Of a stretch of DNA of 64,000 nt, positions 19,549-28,112 are shown piece by piece. Every line of letters starts with the position of its first letter. Position 1 is the stretch's first letter. The position numbers and the translations under genes were made by a program. Under the pieces are notes generated by a model. The model saw only the letters and a list, made by a program, of their open reading frames with translations. It was not told the DNA's origin and made no database searches. Origin of the DNA: Corynebacterium confusum (lineage in GTDB: Bacteria > Actinomycetota > Actinomycetes > Mycobacteriales > Mycobacteriaceae); NCBI RefSeq assembly GCF_030408715.1, contig NZ_CP047202.1:186001-250000 (forward strand). The letters are read 5' to 3'.

Positions 19549-19573
19549 GTCACACTAATAAAAATGGTGTGAC
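19549..19573 (+). promoter_or_regulatory. Inverted repeat at the citM start region
   Basis: GTCACAC (19549-19555) and GTGTGAC (19567-19573) flank 11 bp. A TAGGCT -10 hexamer at 19541-19546 would place the transcript start at about 19554, inside the repeat, so it is well placed for a repressor or as a 5' hairpin. The half-sites are inside-out relative to the GlxR consensus. Confidence 0.4.
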
Positions 19574-19606
19574 GCACCTGATGAACCGTCTGGATAAGGA
19601 GCCGGC

Positions 19607-20971
19607 ATGCAAACCCCGCTCGGCCTGACCCTCATGGGCCTGGCCATCATCATTCTTACCGTGACCATCCTGATCCGGGGGCGGACGACGCCGCTGGTGC
19701 CCATGACCATCGTCCCGGTCGTCGGCGCGCTGATCGCCGGGTTCGGGCTCGGGGAAATCGGTGACTTCTTCGAAGAAGGCCTGGGCTCGGTCATGAACGT
19801 CGTGGCGATGTTCATCTTCGCCATCATCTTCTTCGGGATCTTGCAGGACGTCGGGCTATTTAACCCGGTGATTCGGGCGCTTATCACCGCCACCCGGGGC
19901 AACGTCATCGCGGTGACCGTGGGCACGGCCGCCATCGGTATCGTGGCGCACCTGGACGGTTCGGGATCCACCACCTTCCTGCTGACCATCCCGGCGCTGC
20001 TGCCGCTGTATACCGCGCTGCACATCTCCCGCTACGTGCTGGTGGCCATCGTCGCGCTGGCGGCGTCCGTGATGAACATGGTCCCCTGGGGCGGGCCGCT
20101 GGGGCGCGCGGGCTCGGTGGTCAACCAGGAAACCCACCAGATCTGGATGCACCTGCTGCCCATCCAGGGCGTGTGCGTGGTGATGGTCTTGGCCATCGCC
20201 GCCGCGCTGGGCGTGTGGCAGAAGCGGCGCATCGCTAAACTGCGCGCCGCCGGCCAGCTGGAGGGGGAGGATGCCGTCGACGTCAACGCCATCGCCGGTG
20301 ACTTCATCCGCAAGCAGAAGCAGGAGCAGGAGGACAAGGGCTTCCGCAACCGCACCGGCCGGGTGGTGACCATCCTGAACGTGGCCGTCATCCTCCTCGT
20401 GCTGGTGTCCCTGCTGTCCGGCCTGCTGCCGTCGGCCCCGGCCTTCCTGCTGGCGGCCACCGTCGCCCTGCTCATCAACTTCGACTCCCAGTCGGAGCAG
20501 ACCGATGCCCTGCGCCGCCACGCCCCGAACGCGCTGTCCATGGCCGGCATCATCCTGGCCGCCGCCATGTTCTTGGGCGTGCTCAACGGCGCCGGCATGC
20601 TGGAGGCCATCGCCCAGCAGCTCATCGCCATCCTGCCGGCGTCCGTGGGGCCGTACCTCCACGTGATTATCGGCCTGCTCGGCGTGCCGCTGGACCTGAT
20701 GACCTCCACGGACGCCTACTACTTCTCCATCCTTCCCATCGTGCAGGAAACCGTCGCCAACTTCGGGGTTAGCGGCATGGGCGCGGCCAGCGCCCTGATT
20801 ATCGGCAACGTCATCGGCACGTTCGTCTCCCCGTTCTCCCCGGCCCTGTGGCTGGCGCTGGGCCTGGCCCGCGCCGACATGGGCAAGTACTTGAAGATCG
20901 CCTTCCCGCTGGCGTGGGCGTTCTCCGTTGCCATCGTCCTGGTGGCCTTCGCCTTCGGGATGCTGGCCTAA
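19607..20971 (+). CDS. citM: CitMHS-family citrate:metal/proton symporter
   Basis: 454 residues with about 12 hydrophobic helices. It starts LGLTLMGLAIIILTVTILIRGRTTPLVPM and contains GIVAHLDGSGSTTFLLTIPALLPLY and MNMVPWGGPLGRA, both typical of CitMHS transporters that import citrate complexed with divalent metal ions. A soluble loop of ~50 residues (RRIAKLRAAGQ...KQKQEQEDKGF) separates the halves, and STDAYYFSILP marks the second half. Ribosome site AAGGAG. The inverted repeat upstream may be an operator. No citrate two-component system is adjacent. Confidence 0.85.
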   Translation: MQTPLGLTLMGLAIIILTVTILIRGRTTPLVPMTIVPVVGALIAGFGLGEIGDFFEEGLGSVMNVVAMFIFAIIFFGILQDVGLFNPVIRALITATRGNVIAVTVGTAAIGIVAHLDGSGSTTFLLTIPALLPLYTALHISRYVLVAIVALAASVMNMVPWGGPLGRAGSVVNQETHQIWMHLLPIQGVCVVMVLAIAAALGVWQKRRIAKLRAAGQLEGEDAVDVNAIAGDFIRKQKQEQEDKGFRNRTGRVVTILNVAVILLVLVSLLSGLLPSAPAFLLAATVALLINFDSQSEQTDALRRHAPNALSMAGIILAAAMFLGVLNGAGMLEAIAQQLIAILPASVGPYLHVIIGLLGVPLDLMTSTDAYYFSILPIVQETVANFGVSGMGAASALIIGNVIGTFVSPFSPALWLALGLARADMGKYLKIAFPLAWAFSVAIVLVAFAFGMLA

Positions 20972-20995
20972 GGTCAGCAGGTCTAGGCAGAAGAA

Positions 20996-21030
20996 AACCC
21001 CGCTCTCACTGAAAATGAGAGCGGGGTTCG
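20996..21030 (+). terminator. citM terminator
   Basis: A 13-bp perfect stem (20996-21008 with 21016-21028), loop CTGAAAA. The A/T pairs at its base allow it to work in both directions, ending citM and also the convergent tRNA-Pro transcript. Confidence 0.85.
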
Positions 21031-21036
21031 TGTTGG

Positions 21037-21110
21037 TCGGGATAACAGGATTTGAACCTGCGACCTCCTCGTCCCGAACGAGGCGCGCTACCAAGCTGCG
21101 CCATATCCCG
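21037..21110 (-). tRNA. tRNA-Pro (CGG)
   Basis: The acceptor stem pairs CGGGATA with TATCCCG (21104-21110 and 21038-21044) and the discriminator is A. The anticodon loop on the minus strand reads TTCGGGA with anticodon CGG; the T arm contains the AGGTTCAAATCCT pattern. CCA is not encoded. Confidence 0.95.
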
Positions 21111-21227
21111 GCTACCGTTCTTTGCGGTACCGGAATACTGTAACGCACTTTCTTCCCAACTAACAAAACGCCTGCACAGCGGGTGTGTATTTGGCGCGCG
21201 TCGGGGAGGCGTTGGTTAAGGGGCCGA

Positions 21228-22133
21228 CTAGGAGTCCCGCTCGGTGATGCGCAGCAGCGTGGCCGAGGGGCGGCAGAAGATGCGCACCGGCGCGTACTTG
21301 GACGTGCCCAGACCGTTGGACACGTGCATCTTCATCGGCCCGAAGTCGTGGAGGCCCTGGACGCGGGCCCGGTCGATGTCGCAGTTGGTCACCAGCGCCC
21401 GGGAACCCGGCAGGCAGATCTGGCCGCCGTGGGTGTGGCCGGACAGGGACAGCTGGTAGCCGTCCGCGGCGAATTGCTCGAGCACGCGCGGCTCCGGCGA
21501 GTGGAGTAGGGCCAGGCGGAGATCCGAGTCCGGGTTCGGGGCGCCGGCTACCTCCGAGTAGTCGTCCAGATCGTGGTGCGGATCGTCCACGCCGGCCACG
21601 GCCAGGCGCACGTCACCCACCTTGAACTCCAGGCGGGCCTGATTCGCGTCGCGCCAGCCGTGCTCCAAGAACGCCGCGCGCATGTCCTTCCACGGCAGGT
21701 CCACATAGGACGGCTCGCGCTTGGCGCCCCACAGGTACTTCAGCGGGTTGACCGGGCGCGGGGCCCAGTAATCGTTGGTGCCGAAGACGAACAGGCCGGG
21801 CCGCTGCAGTAGTGGGCCCAGGGCGCGCAGGACGTCGGGGACCGCGGCGGCGTCGGAGAGGTTGTCGCCGGTGTTGACCACCAGGTCCGGCCGGAGGGTA
21901 TCGAGCGCGGAGACCCAGGCGATCTTTTTGTCCTGCCCGGGGATCATGTGCAGGTCACTGACGTGCAGCAGGCGGAATTCTTTGTCCCGGCGCAGCGTGC
22001 CCGCCGGCAGCAGGGGAAGGGTGTATTCCTTGAGCTCGAACTTGTCTAGTTCGGTATAGCCCCAGGCCAGGGTCGCGGCCCCGGCGGCGGCGAGGGCGCC
22101 GATGCTACTGAGTGCAATCGTCGAATTTTTCAC
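21228..22133 (-). CDS. Membrane-anchored metallophosphoesterase
   Basis: 301 residues. An N-terminal hydrophobic segment (IALSSIGALAAAGAATLAWGY) precedes a calcineurin-like phosphoesterase domain with all motifs: LHVSDLHM, NTGDNL, FGTNDYWAP, LLHSPEP and SGHTHGGQICLPG. These bind a two-metal centre. The substrate is not evident; nearest relatives are annotated as secreted or membrane-bound phosphohydrolases similar to YkuE. GTG 22133 follows TAGGCT by exactly 7 nt on the minus strand. It is divergent from yqeY, with only 33 bp between them. Confidence 0.85.
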   Translation of the reverse strand: MKNSTIALSSIGALAAAGAATLAWGYTELDKFELKEYTLPLLPAGTLRRDKEFRLLHVSDLHMIPGQDKKIAWVSALDTLRPDLVVNTGDNLSDAAAVPDVLRALGPLLQRPGLFVFGTNDYWAPRPVNPLKYLWGAKREPSYVDLPWKDMRAAFLEHGWRDANQARLEFKVGDVRLAVAGVDDPHHDLDDYSEVAGAPNPDSDLRLALLHSPEPRVLEQFAADGYQLSLSGHTHGGQICLPGSRALVTNCDIDRARVQGLHDFGPMKMHVSNGLGTSKYAPVRIFCRPSATLLRITERDS

Positions 22134-22166
22134 GCCGTCCAGCCTACCTGGCGTATCTTTTACGGT

Positions 22167-22634
22167 ATGAGCAACCTAAAAGAAACCATCCGTGCCGATC
22201 TGAAAACGTCCATGAAGGCCAAGGAGAAGGAGCGCACTGGCGCCATCCGCTCCCTGCTGGCCGCCATCCAGGCAGAAGAGACCAACGGCTCCCGCCACGA
22301 GCTCACCGATGAGGACGTCCTCAAGGTCATCGCCCGCGAGATCAAGAAGCGCCGCGAGTCCGCCAACGTCTATAAGGAAAACGGCCGCCCGGAGCTGGCC
22401 GAGGCCGAGCTGGCCGACGTGCCCTACTTCGAGGCCTACCAGCCCGCCCAGCTGGACGACGCCGCGGTCGAGCAGCTGGTCGCCGAGTCCGTCGCCGAGG
22501 TGGAGCAGGCCACCGGCGAGACCGCCAGCATGAAGCGGATGGGCGCGGTCATGAAGGCCGCCAACCCGAAAGCCGCCGGCCGGGTCGACGGCAAGCGGCT
22601 CTCAGAGGCGGTCAAGGCGCGGCTGCAGGGCTAG
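22167..22634 (+). CDS. yqeY: GatB/YqeY domain protein
   Basis: 155 residues covering the complete YqeY family: MSNLKETIRADLKTSMKAKEKERTGAIR, then VIAREIKKRRESANVYKENGRPELAEAE and the helical C-terminus with QLVAESVAEV and MGAVMKA. The domain is related to the tRNA-binding tail of GatB amidotransferase, but the biological role of free YqeY is unknown. ATG 22167 lies 7 nt after TATCTT, suggesting a leaderless mRNA. Divergent from the metallophosphoesterase and convergent with ponA. Confidence 0.85.
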   Translation: MSNLKETIRADLKTSMKAKEKERTGAIRSLLAAIQAEETNGSRHELTDEDVLKVIAREIKKRRESANVYKENGRPELAEAELADVPYFEAYQPAQLDDAAVEQLVAESVAEVEQATGETASMKRMGAVMKAANPKAAGRVDGKRLSEAVKARLQG

Positions 22635-22657
22635 TAGCTAGCTGCAGGGGGGATGAC

Positions 22658-25108
22658 CTACAGCCCGAACAGCCCACGCAGATCGTTGGTGAAATTATCG
22701 ATGTCGCGCTGGGAAATCAGCGGCTCGGGGCGGCTCCGGCCGCCGCCGCCCTGGCCGCGGCCGGAGGGGGCATCGTTAGCAGCCGGGGAGGGGCTGGAAG
22801 CGCCCGTGCTGTTGGAGTCGGCGGTGCCCGACGAGCTGCCGCCCCCGCCGGAGCCGTCCGATAGCTGGACGCGGACCGTCGCACCCTCCTTGAGGCCGGC
22901 AGCGCTGGGCACCACGCGCACCACGCGGCCGTAGGGGGTGTTGCCGCCGATGACCTGGGTGGTCTCCACGTTCAGGCCCTTGCCCTCGAGTACGCGGCGG
23001 GCCTCGGCCTCGGACTTGCCCCGCAGGCCGTCGAGGACCGCGTCGTTGTTGGTGCCCTCGCGGTATTTTTCATCGCCTTGAGCGACATTTCCGTTTGCCG
23101 CCTGCGGGACCCGGCTGGCGAAACCGAAGAAGGTCTGCGCCGGCTCGTCGCCGCCGTACATGCTGCCGCCGCCGCACTGGCGGGTCGGGCCGGTACACAG
23201 CGGGGAGGTGGAGGTGCCGTCGTTGAAGATATACGGCGCGGCGGCCACGCCGGAGTTGAATCCCAAGAAGGCGGCGGACTGGTGCGACTCGGTCGTACCG
23301 GTCTTGGCGGCGGCCTGCCCGGAAAAGCCCATGGACTTGGCGGCCTCCTCCGCGGTGCCGTGGTCCATATCGGCGGTCATGGCGTCCGCCAAGGCGTCCG
23401 CCACGCCCTTGTCCAGGGCGCTTTCACAGGGAGTTTCCTCCAGGTAGACCTGGTTGCCCTCCTTGTCCGTGACGCTGGTGATGGGGTTCGGCTCGCACCA
23501 CTTGCCACCGGAGGCGATGGTCGCCCCAACGTTGGCCAGCTCCAGCGGGTTGACCGCGGTCGGGCCCAGCGTGAACGAACCCATGGGGGCCTCCTTGGCG
23601 AAGTCTGCTAGGACGGCGTCGCCGTAGGTGCCCTCGTCCTCGTAGGAACGCATGCCCAGTTCCACGGCCATGTCCACGATGGCCTCGATCCCGACCTGCT
23701 CGGAGAGCTTGATGAAGGTCGTGTTGGGGGACTCGGCCAGCGCGTCCTGGAAGGTCAGCGTCGGCTTGTAGGTGCCGGCGTTTTCCACGCAGTACTTGTT
23801 AGCCGGGCAGCCGTCCGCACCGCCGTGGCCCAGGTCCTTGGCCTCGTAGCGGGTGGGTACATCGAGCAGGGACTGGGTGCCGTAGCCGCCTTTGAGCGCC
23901 GCGGCGGCGGTAAAGACCTTGAAGACCGAGCCGGCGCCGTTGCCCACCATGGAGTACGGCTGGGGCAGGATGGTCTCCGCGTTGTCCAGGTCGAGGCCGT
24001 AGGTGCGGGAGGAGACCATGCCCAGCACCTTGCGGGAGTCCTGCCCCGGTTCGACGACGTTCATGACCTCGGCCACGCCCGGCGTGGTCGGGTCGGTCTG
24101 CGCGTCCACGCTTTCCTTCGCCGCGTCCTGGACCTGCGGGTCCAGGGTGGTGTTGACCGTGTAGCCGCCGTGCTTGAGCTCCTCGGTCGACAGACCCTTT
24201 TCCTCCAGGTACTGCAGCACGTAGTCGCAGAAGAAGCCGCGGTCACCGGCGCCGATGCAGCCGTTGGCCACCAGGTTGGGGCTCTCGAGCACGCCCAGCC
24301 CCTCGCCGGCAAAGCGGTCCGCGTCTGCCTGGCTGAGGTAGCCGTTATCGGCCATGGACTGCAGTACCTGGTTGCGCCGGTCTGTGGCGCCTTCCGGGTT
24401 GGTGTACGGGTTGAGGTACTCCGAGGACTGGACCATCCCGGCCAGCAGGGCGGACTGCGGCACGCTCAGGTCGGCGGCGGGGACGCCGAAGTAGGTCTGC
24501 GCGGCGGCCTCAATGCCGTAGGAGTGGTTGCCGAAGGGCACCAGGTTCAGGTAGTTGGTCAGGATCTGGTCTTTGCTCAGCTCCTTATCCATCTCCGCAG
24601 CCAAGCGGATCTCCCGCAGCTTGCGGGGGATGGACTGCTCCGTGGCCGCGGCGCGCTCCTCGTCGGTCTGGGCCGCGACCAGCAGGAGGTAGTTCTTCAC
24701 GTACTGCTGGTTCAGGGTGGACGCGCCCTGGGAGACCCCGCCGGCGGCGAGGTTGCTGGCCAGCGCGCGGAAGTTGCCCTGGAAGTCCACGCCTTCGTGC
24801 TCGTAGAAGCGGTGATCCTCGATCGCTACGATGGCGTCCTTCATCGACTGCGAGATCTGATCCGGCTCGACCGGGTGGCGGCGCTGATCGAAAAGATAGG
24901 CCAGGTCCTCGCCCTGGGCGTCCTTGATGGTGGTCACCCCGGGGGCGGCGCCGGCGTTGAGCTCGTCGATGTCGGACTCCATCGTGGCGCCCGTGCGGGC
25001 GATGGCGACGGACGAGATGCCTGCAATGGGGGCGAAGGCGACGGCGATGAGCACCCCAACCAGGAGGGTGGCTAGGGCGATCTTTGCCAGAGGTCTAGAT
25101 GCATTCAC
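22658..25108 (-). CDS. ponA: Class A penicillin-binding protein with PASTA domain
   Basis: 816 residues. A membrane anchor (10-36) is followed by a GT51 glycosyltransferase with catalytic Glu97 in EDHRFYEHEGVD and GASTLNQQYVKN. The transpeptidase has S394-V-F-K397, S460-P-N462 and K602-T-G604. One PASTA domain (about 683-750) and a Ser/Gly/Pro-rich tail close the protein. It polymerises and cross-links peptidoglycan outside the membrane. Two Cys-containing insertions near 284-294 and 434-440 may form disulfides. The GTG at 25108 follows TAGGGT by 7 nt. whcA is divergent, the order known in other corynebacteria. Confidence 0.93.
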   Translation of the reverse strand: MNASRPLAKIALATLLVGVLIAVAFAPIAGISSVAIARTGATMESDIDELNAGAAPGVTTIKDAQGEDLAYLFDQRRHPVEPDQISQSMKDAIVAIEDHRFYEHEGVDFQGNFRALASNLAAGGVSQGASTLNQQYVKNYLLLVAAQTDEERAAATEQSIPRKLREIRLAAEMDKELSKDQILTNYLNLVPFGNHSYGIEAAAQTYFGVPAADLSVPQSALLAGMVQSSEYLNPYTNPEGATDRRNQVLQSMADNGYLSQADADRFAGEGLGVLESPNLVANGCIGAGDRGFFCDYVLQYLEEKGLSTEELKHGGYTVNTTLDPQVQDAAKESVDAQTDPTTPGVAEVMNVVEPGQDSRKVLGMVSSRTYGLDLDNAETILPQPYSMVGNGAGSVFKVFTAAAALKGGYGTQSLLDVPTRYEAKDLGHGGADGCPANKYCVENAGTYKPTLTFQDALAESPNTTFIKLSEQVGIEAIVDMAVELGMRSYEDEGTYGDAVLADFAKEAPMGSFTLGPTAVNPLELANVGATIASGGKWCEPNPITSVTDKEGNQVYLEETPCESALDKGVADALADAMTADMDHGTAEEAAKSMGFSGQAAAKTGTTESHQSAAFLGFNSGVAAAPYIFNDGTSTSPLCTGPTRQCGGGSMYGGDEPAQTFFGFASRVPQAANGNVAQGDEKYREGTNNDAVLDGLRGKSEAEARRVLEGKGLNVETTQVIGGNTPYGRVVRVVPSAAGLKEGATVRVQLSDGSGGGGSSSGTADSNSTGASSPSPAANDAPSGRGQGGGGRSRPEPLISQRDIDNFTNDLRGLFGL

Positions 25109-25364
25109 GCGTTATACCCTACGTGGCTTTGGCCTGTGGGGAAATACGCAACTCCTGATGGCGCGGGGTTAGCTGTGGGAAATGGGCGAACTCACAGCGC
25201 GCTGTGATCTATGCGAACACCCCCTAAAGTGTGACCTGTTAGACAGCTAATCAGTGCTGTTAATACACTGACCCTAAGCATCACGATGACTGCTGGTCAC
25301 GCCGCGCGGACGGTGCGTTAGGGCGTGGCAGTAGATGGCTCACCGAAAGGAGTGCATCCCTTCC

Positions 25365-25700
25365 ATGACTTTAAGCCTGCAGGGTTCTGGCCAACGCACG
25401 AAAGCTACCGGCACGGCCTCCGGTTTCGAGCGGGGTGAGTGGATTACCCAGGCCAAGTGCCGCAACGGCGACCCGGATGCACTTTTCGTGCGCGGGGCCG
25501 AGCAGCGCAAGGCGGCCGTCATCTGCCGCCACTGCCCAGTCATGATGGAATGCCGGGCCGACGCCCTAGACAACCGCGTCGAATTCGGCGTCTGGGGCGG
25601 GCTGACCGAGCGCCAGCGCCGCGCCGTGCTGCGCAAGAACCCGGACGTGAAGAACTGGGCCAACTACCTGGCCGGCGGTGGGCAACTGCACGGCATCTAA
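25365..25700 (+). CDS. whcA: WhiB-family iron-sulfur regulator (WhcA type)
   Basis: 111 residues from ATG 25365. Four cysteines (32, 54, 57, 63) form the C-x21-C-x2-C-x5-C cluster-binding pattern; GVWGG (75-79) and a basic end (ERQRRAVLRKNP) complete the WhiB signature. In C. glutamicum the homologue next to pbp is WhcA, which holds down oxidative stress genes. The frame stays open to an upstream ATG at 25335, but AAAGGAG at 25346-25352 favours 25365. A TTAGAC/TAATAC pair (25239-25266, 16-bp spacer) may be the promoter. Confidence 0.88.
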   Translation: MTLSLQGSGQRTKATGTASGFERGEWITQAKCRNGDPDALFVRGAEQRKAAVICRHCPVMMECRADALDNRVEFGVWGGLTERQRRAVLRKNPDVKNWANYLAGGGQLHGI

Positions 25701-25754
25701 GGATGCGGCGGCGCGCGAGCCAGCTCCGTTAAGAAAAAGTGAGAAACTGTGAGA

Positions 25755-25793
25755 AAACGTCCCGCAAGACCGATGTCTTCGGGGCGTTTCTTC
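25755..25793 (+). terminator. whcA terminator (imperfect hairpin)
   Basis: AAACG...CCC...AAGAC pairs with GTCTT...GGG...CGTTT around CGAT, with single mismatches, then TTCTTCG. It ends 7 bp before the -10 box of the next gene. Confidence 0.55.
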
Positions 25794-25809
25794 GTCTAAA
25801 ATGGACACC

Positions 25810-25965
25810 ATGACTAAATGGGAATACGCGACCGCGCCCGTACTCACCCACGCCACCAAGCAGATCTTGGACACCTGGGGTGAAGACGGCTGGGAATTGG
25901 TGACTATTACTCCCGGTATGAACCCGGAGAACGTCGTTGCATATTTCAAGCGTGAGGTGGAATAA
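25810..25965 (+). CDS. DUF4177-type small protein, 51 residues
   Basis: A short frame encodes MTKWEYATAPVLTHATKQIL followed by DTWGEDGWELVTITPG and a C-terminal strand ending FKREVE. This is the W-E-Y ... G-W-E-L pattern of DUF4177 and matches the small protein encoded before the RidA gene in mycobacteria (Rv3678A-like). ATG 25810 sits 7 nt after TAAAAT (25797-25802), so the mRNA is probably leaderless; an in-frame ATG at 25801 lies within that hexamer and is unlikely. The stop is 3 bp before ridA. The function is unknown. Confidence 0.82.
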   Translation: MTKWEYATAPVLTHATKQILDTWGEDGWELVTITPGMNPENVVAYFKREVE

Positions 25966-25968
25966 CAC

Positions 25969-26424
25969 ATGAGTTTTAAGAAGCGACTGGAAGAGCTGGG
26001 CTACGAGCTGCCGCAGGTGGCCAAGCCGCTGGCCTCGTACGTGCCGGCCCTCAAGGTAGGCAACCAGGTCTGGACCTCGGGCCAGCTGCCCCTGGTTGAC
26101 GGCCAGCTGCCGGCCACCGGCAAGGTCGGCGCCGAGGTTAGCCTCGAGCAGGCACAGGACCTGGCCCGCCGCAGCATCCTCAACGCGCTCGCGGCTGTCG
26201 ATGCCGAGGTGGGCCTAGACAACGTCTCCCGCGTCCTCAAGGTCGTGGGCTTCGTCTCCTCCGACCCGGAGTTCCTGGACCAGCCCGAAGTCATCAACGG
26301 TGCCTCGAATCTCATCGGTGAGGTCTTCGGGGATGCTGGCCAGCACGCTCGCTCCGCCGTTGGCGTGGCAGTTCTGCCGAAGAACTCCCCGGTGGAAATC
26401 GAGCTCATCGTGGAGATCTCTTAA
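25969..26424 (+). CDS. RidA/YjgF family protein
   Basis: 151 residues. The start FKKRLEELGYELPQVAKPLASYVPALKVGNQVWTSGQLP and the end HARSAVGVAVLPKNSPVEIELIVEIS match the longer actinobacterial RidA-like group (Rv3678c-like). RidA proteins hydrolyse reactive enamine/imine intermediates, but the arginine normally needed for that activity (C-I-R or similar) is not clearly present near the end (HARSAVGVA carries one Arg), so substrate range is uncertain. Tandem with the DUF4177 gene (3-bp gap) and the MBL gene (21-bp gap), an order shared with mycobacteria. Confidence 0.85.
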   Translation: MSFKKRLEELGYELPQVAKPLASYVPALKVGNQVWTSGQLPLVDGQLPATGKVGAEVSLEQAQDLARRSILNALAAVDAEVGLDNVSRVLKVVGFVSSDPEFLDQPEVINGASNLIGEVFGDAGQHARSAVGVAVLPKNSPVEIELIVEIS

Positions 26425-26445
26425 AGATCGGATAGGGTAGGATTT

Positions 26446-27267
26446 ATGGAGCATCCTGCATATAGCCAACTTCGCCCGGTGACTCGTTCAGCGGGCGTTG
26501 TCCTGTGCGACAACCCCAGCTACACGGCCCTCGAGGGGACCAACACCTGGATCATCCGCGCGGCGGAAGACGCCAAGTCGATCGTCGTGGATCCGGGGCC
26601 GGAGGACGAGGGCAACCTCAATGTCATCCGCAACAACGCTGGGGAAATCGGCCTCATCGTACTGACCCACCGGCACAATGACCACGCCGACGGAGCCAAC
26701 CGGCTGCGCCAGCTGACCGGGGCTCCCATCCGCGCTTTCGACCCGAACTACTGCTCAAGCGGTACCGAAGCACTGCAAGACGGGGAGAGCATCTCTCTGG
26801 ACGGGGTCACCCCGCAGCTCGAGGTGGCGCACACCCCAGGCCATACAGCGGATTCCACGTCCTTCTTCGTCTGGAGCGGCGAGCCGCACCACTCCCACCT
26901 GGAGGGCATCATCAGCGGCGACACCATCGTCGGCCGCCACACCACGCTGCTCTCGGAGACCGACGGCGACTTGGGGGGCTACCTGGAGTCGCTGGCCATG
27001 CTGGAAGAGCGCGGCAAGGACGTACCCCTGCTGCCGGGCCACGGCCCGGACCTAGAGGACACCTCTGCGATGGCGCGCAAGTACATCGACCGCCGCCACT
27101 ACCGCCTGGATCAGATCCGCACGCTGCGCCAGGAGCACGGCGAGGATATCGAGCTGCAGACCCTCATCGACAACATGTATGACGACGTAGATCCGGTCCT
27201 GCGCCACGCGGCCGAGCAATCGACCCGCACGGCGCTGAAGTACCTCGACGCGCACAACGACAGCTAA
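26446..27267 (+). CDS. Metallo-beta-lactamase fold hydrolase
   Basis: 273 residues. The metal motif THRHNDHADG (H-x-H-x-D-H), VAHTPGHTADS, the ISGDTIVG aspartate and the final LLPGHGP are all present, followed by an ~70-residue helical tail (YRLDQIRTLRQEHGED...) that forms a winged helix in this group. The family includes RNase-like and lactonase-like members related to human LACTB2; the mycobacterial counterpart is Rv3677c. TAGGGT lies 7 nt before the ATG and AGGAT also overlaps, so it may have its own promoter inside the operon. Confidence 0.85.
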   Translation: MEHPAYSQLRPVTRSAGVVLCDNPSYTALEGTNTWIIRAAEDAKSIVVDPGPEDEGNLNVIRNNAGEIGLIVLTHRHNDHADGANRLRQLTGAPIRAFDPNYCSSGTEALQDGESISLDGVTPQLEVAHTPGHTADSTSFFVWSGEPHHSHLEGIISGDTIVGRHTTLLSETDGDLGGYLESLAMLEERGKDVPLLPGHGPDLEDTSAMARKYIDRRHYRLDQIRTLRQEHGEDIELQTLIDNMYDDVDPVLRHAAEQSTRTALKYLDAHNDS

Positions 27268-27288
27268 GAGGTCTTCCCAAGACACTTT

Positions 27289-27345
27289 CCTCCCCGCCCC
27301 GTCACTGGCTCGCGCGAGCCAGTGACGGGGCGGGGAGGTTTTTAT
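27289..27345 (+). terminator. Very long perfect terminator stem
   Basis: Two 25-base arms, 27289-27313 and 27314-27338, are exact reverse complements and meet without a spacer, followed by TTTTT. It ends the DUF4177-ridA-MBL operon and stands between it and convergent glxR. Confidence 0.92.
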
Positions 27346-27373
27346 CTGCCGTCCGCGCCCGCTGGTGCCGGGC

Positions 27374-27406
27374 ACAAAAATGACCCCGCCCCCGCGGGCG
27401 CGGGGT
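27374..27406 (-). terminator. glxR terminator
   Basis: On the minus strand ACCCCGC / GCGGGGT (27406-27400 with 27389-27383) form a stem with inner GC pairing, followed by TCATTTTTG. It lies 22 bp after the glxR stop. Confidence 0.8.
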
Positions 27407-27428
27407 GCGAGGTCGGTAAAGGCCGGTC

Positions 27429-28112
27429 TTAGCGGGCGCGGCGAGCCAGGTGCTCGGTGTCCACAATGATGACGGACTTGCCCTCCAGGCGGATCCAGCC
27501 GCGGTGGGCGAAGGTGGCCAAGGCCTTATTGACGGTCTCGCGGGAGGCGCCGACCAGTTGGGCGATCTCCTCCTGGGTCAGGTCGTGGTTGACGCGCAGG
27601 GCGCCGCCCTCCTGCACGCCGAAGCGGTTGGCCAGCTGCAGCAGCGTCTTGGCCACACGGCCCGGCACGTCGGTGAAGATGAGGTCCGCCAGGTTGGCGT
27701 TGGTGCGGCGCAGGCGGCGGGCCAGCACGCGCAGCAGCTGCTGGGCGATGGACGGGTGGTCGCTGACCCACTGCTTGAGCATCTCCGAGTTCATGGTGGC
27801 GGCCTGAACCTCGGTCACGCAGACCGCGGCGGAGGTGCGCGGGCCCGGATCGAAAATGGACAGCTCGCCGAACATGTCGGACGGGCCCATCACGGTCAGC
27901 AGGTTCTCGCGGCCGTCCGGGGCGTGGCGGGCGAGCTTAATCTTGCCCGAGGTGATGATGTAGAGGCGGTCGCCCGGTTCGCCCTCGTCGAAAATGGTGG
28001 TACCCCGCGGGAAACGGACCGTCTCCATCTGCTCAATCAGGTTGTTAACCGCGACGGGATCGACACCCTGGAAGATACCCGCGCGGGAGAGAATATCCTG
28101 AACGCTTTCCAC
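27429..28112 (-). CDS. glxR: cAMP-dependent global regulator GlxR (CRP/FNR family)
   Basis: 227 residues, nearly identical in pattern to C. glutamicum GlxR. The cAMP pocket includes [17 protein letters not shown]; the DNA-binding helix is [20 protein letters not shown]. GlxR with cAMP binds TGTGA-N6-TCACA sites across carbon, respiration and aromatic metabolism genes. A GTG at 28112 with AAGGAG six bases upstream gives the family length, although the frame stays open to 28181. Its ligand is made by CyaB, also in this window (48518-50050). A TAAAAT at 28193-28188 (minus) could be the -10, leaving a ~70-nt leader. Confidence 0.95.
   Translation of the reverse strand: MESVQDILSRAGIFQGVDPVAVNNLIEQMETVRFPRGTTIFDEGEPGDRLYIITSGKIKLARHAPDGRENLLTVMGPSDMFGELSIFDPGPRTSAAVCVTEVQAATMNSEMLKQWVSDHPSIAQQLLRVLARRLRRTNANLADLIFTDVPGRVAKTLLQLANRFGVQEGGALRVNHDLTQEEIAQLVGASRETVNKALATFAHRGWIRLEGKSVIIVDTEHLARRAR

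Noticed and set aside
19856..21166. A 436-codon open frame antisense to citM and across tRNA-Pro
   Set aside because: It reads through a tRNA and a terminator, is full of His/Asp/Gly/Gln runs, and is a shadow of citM.
25226..25250. A GlxR-like half site (TGTGACCTGTTAGACA) before whcA
   Set aside because: Only the left half matches TGTGA-N6-TCACA; too weak to list.
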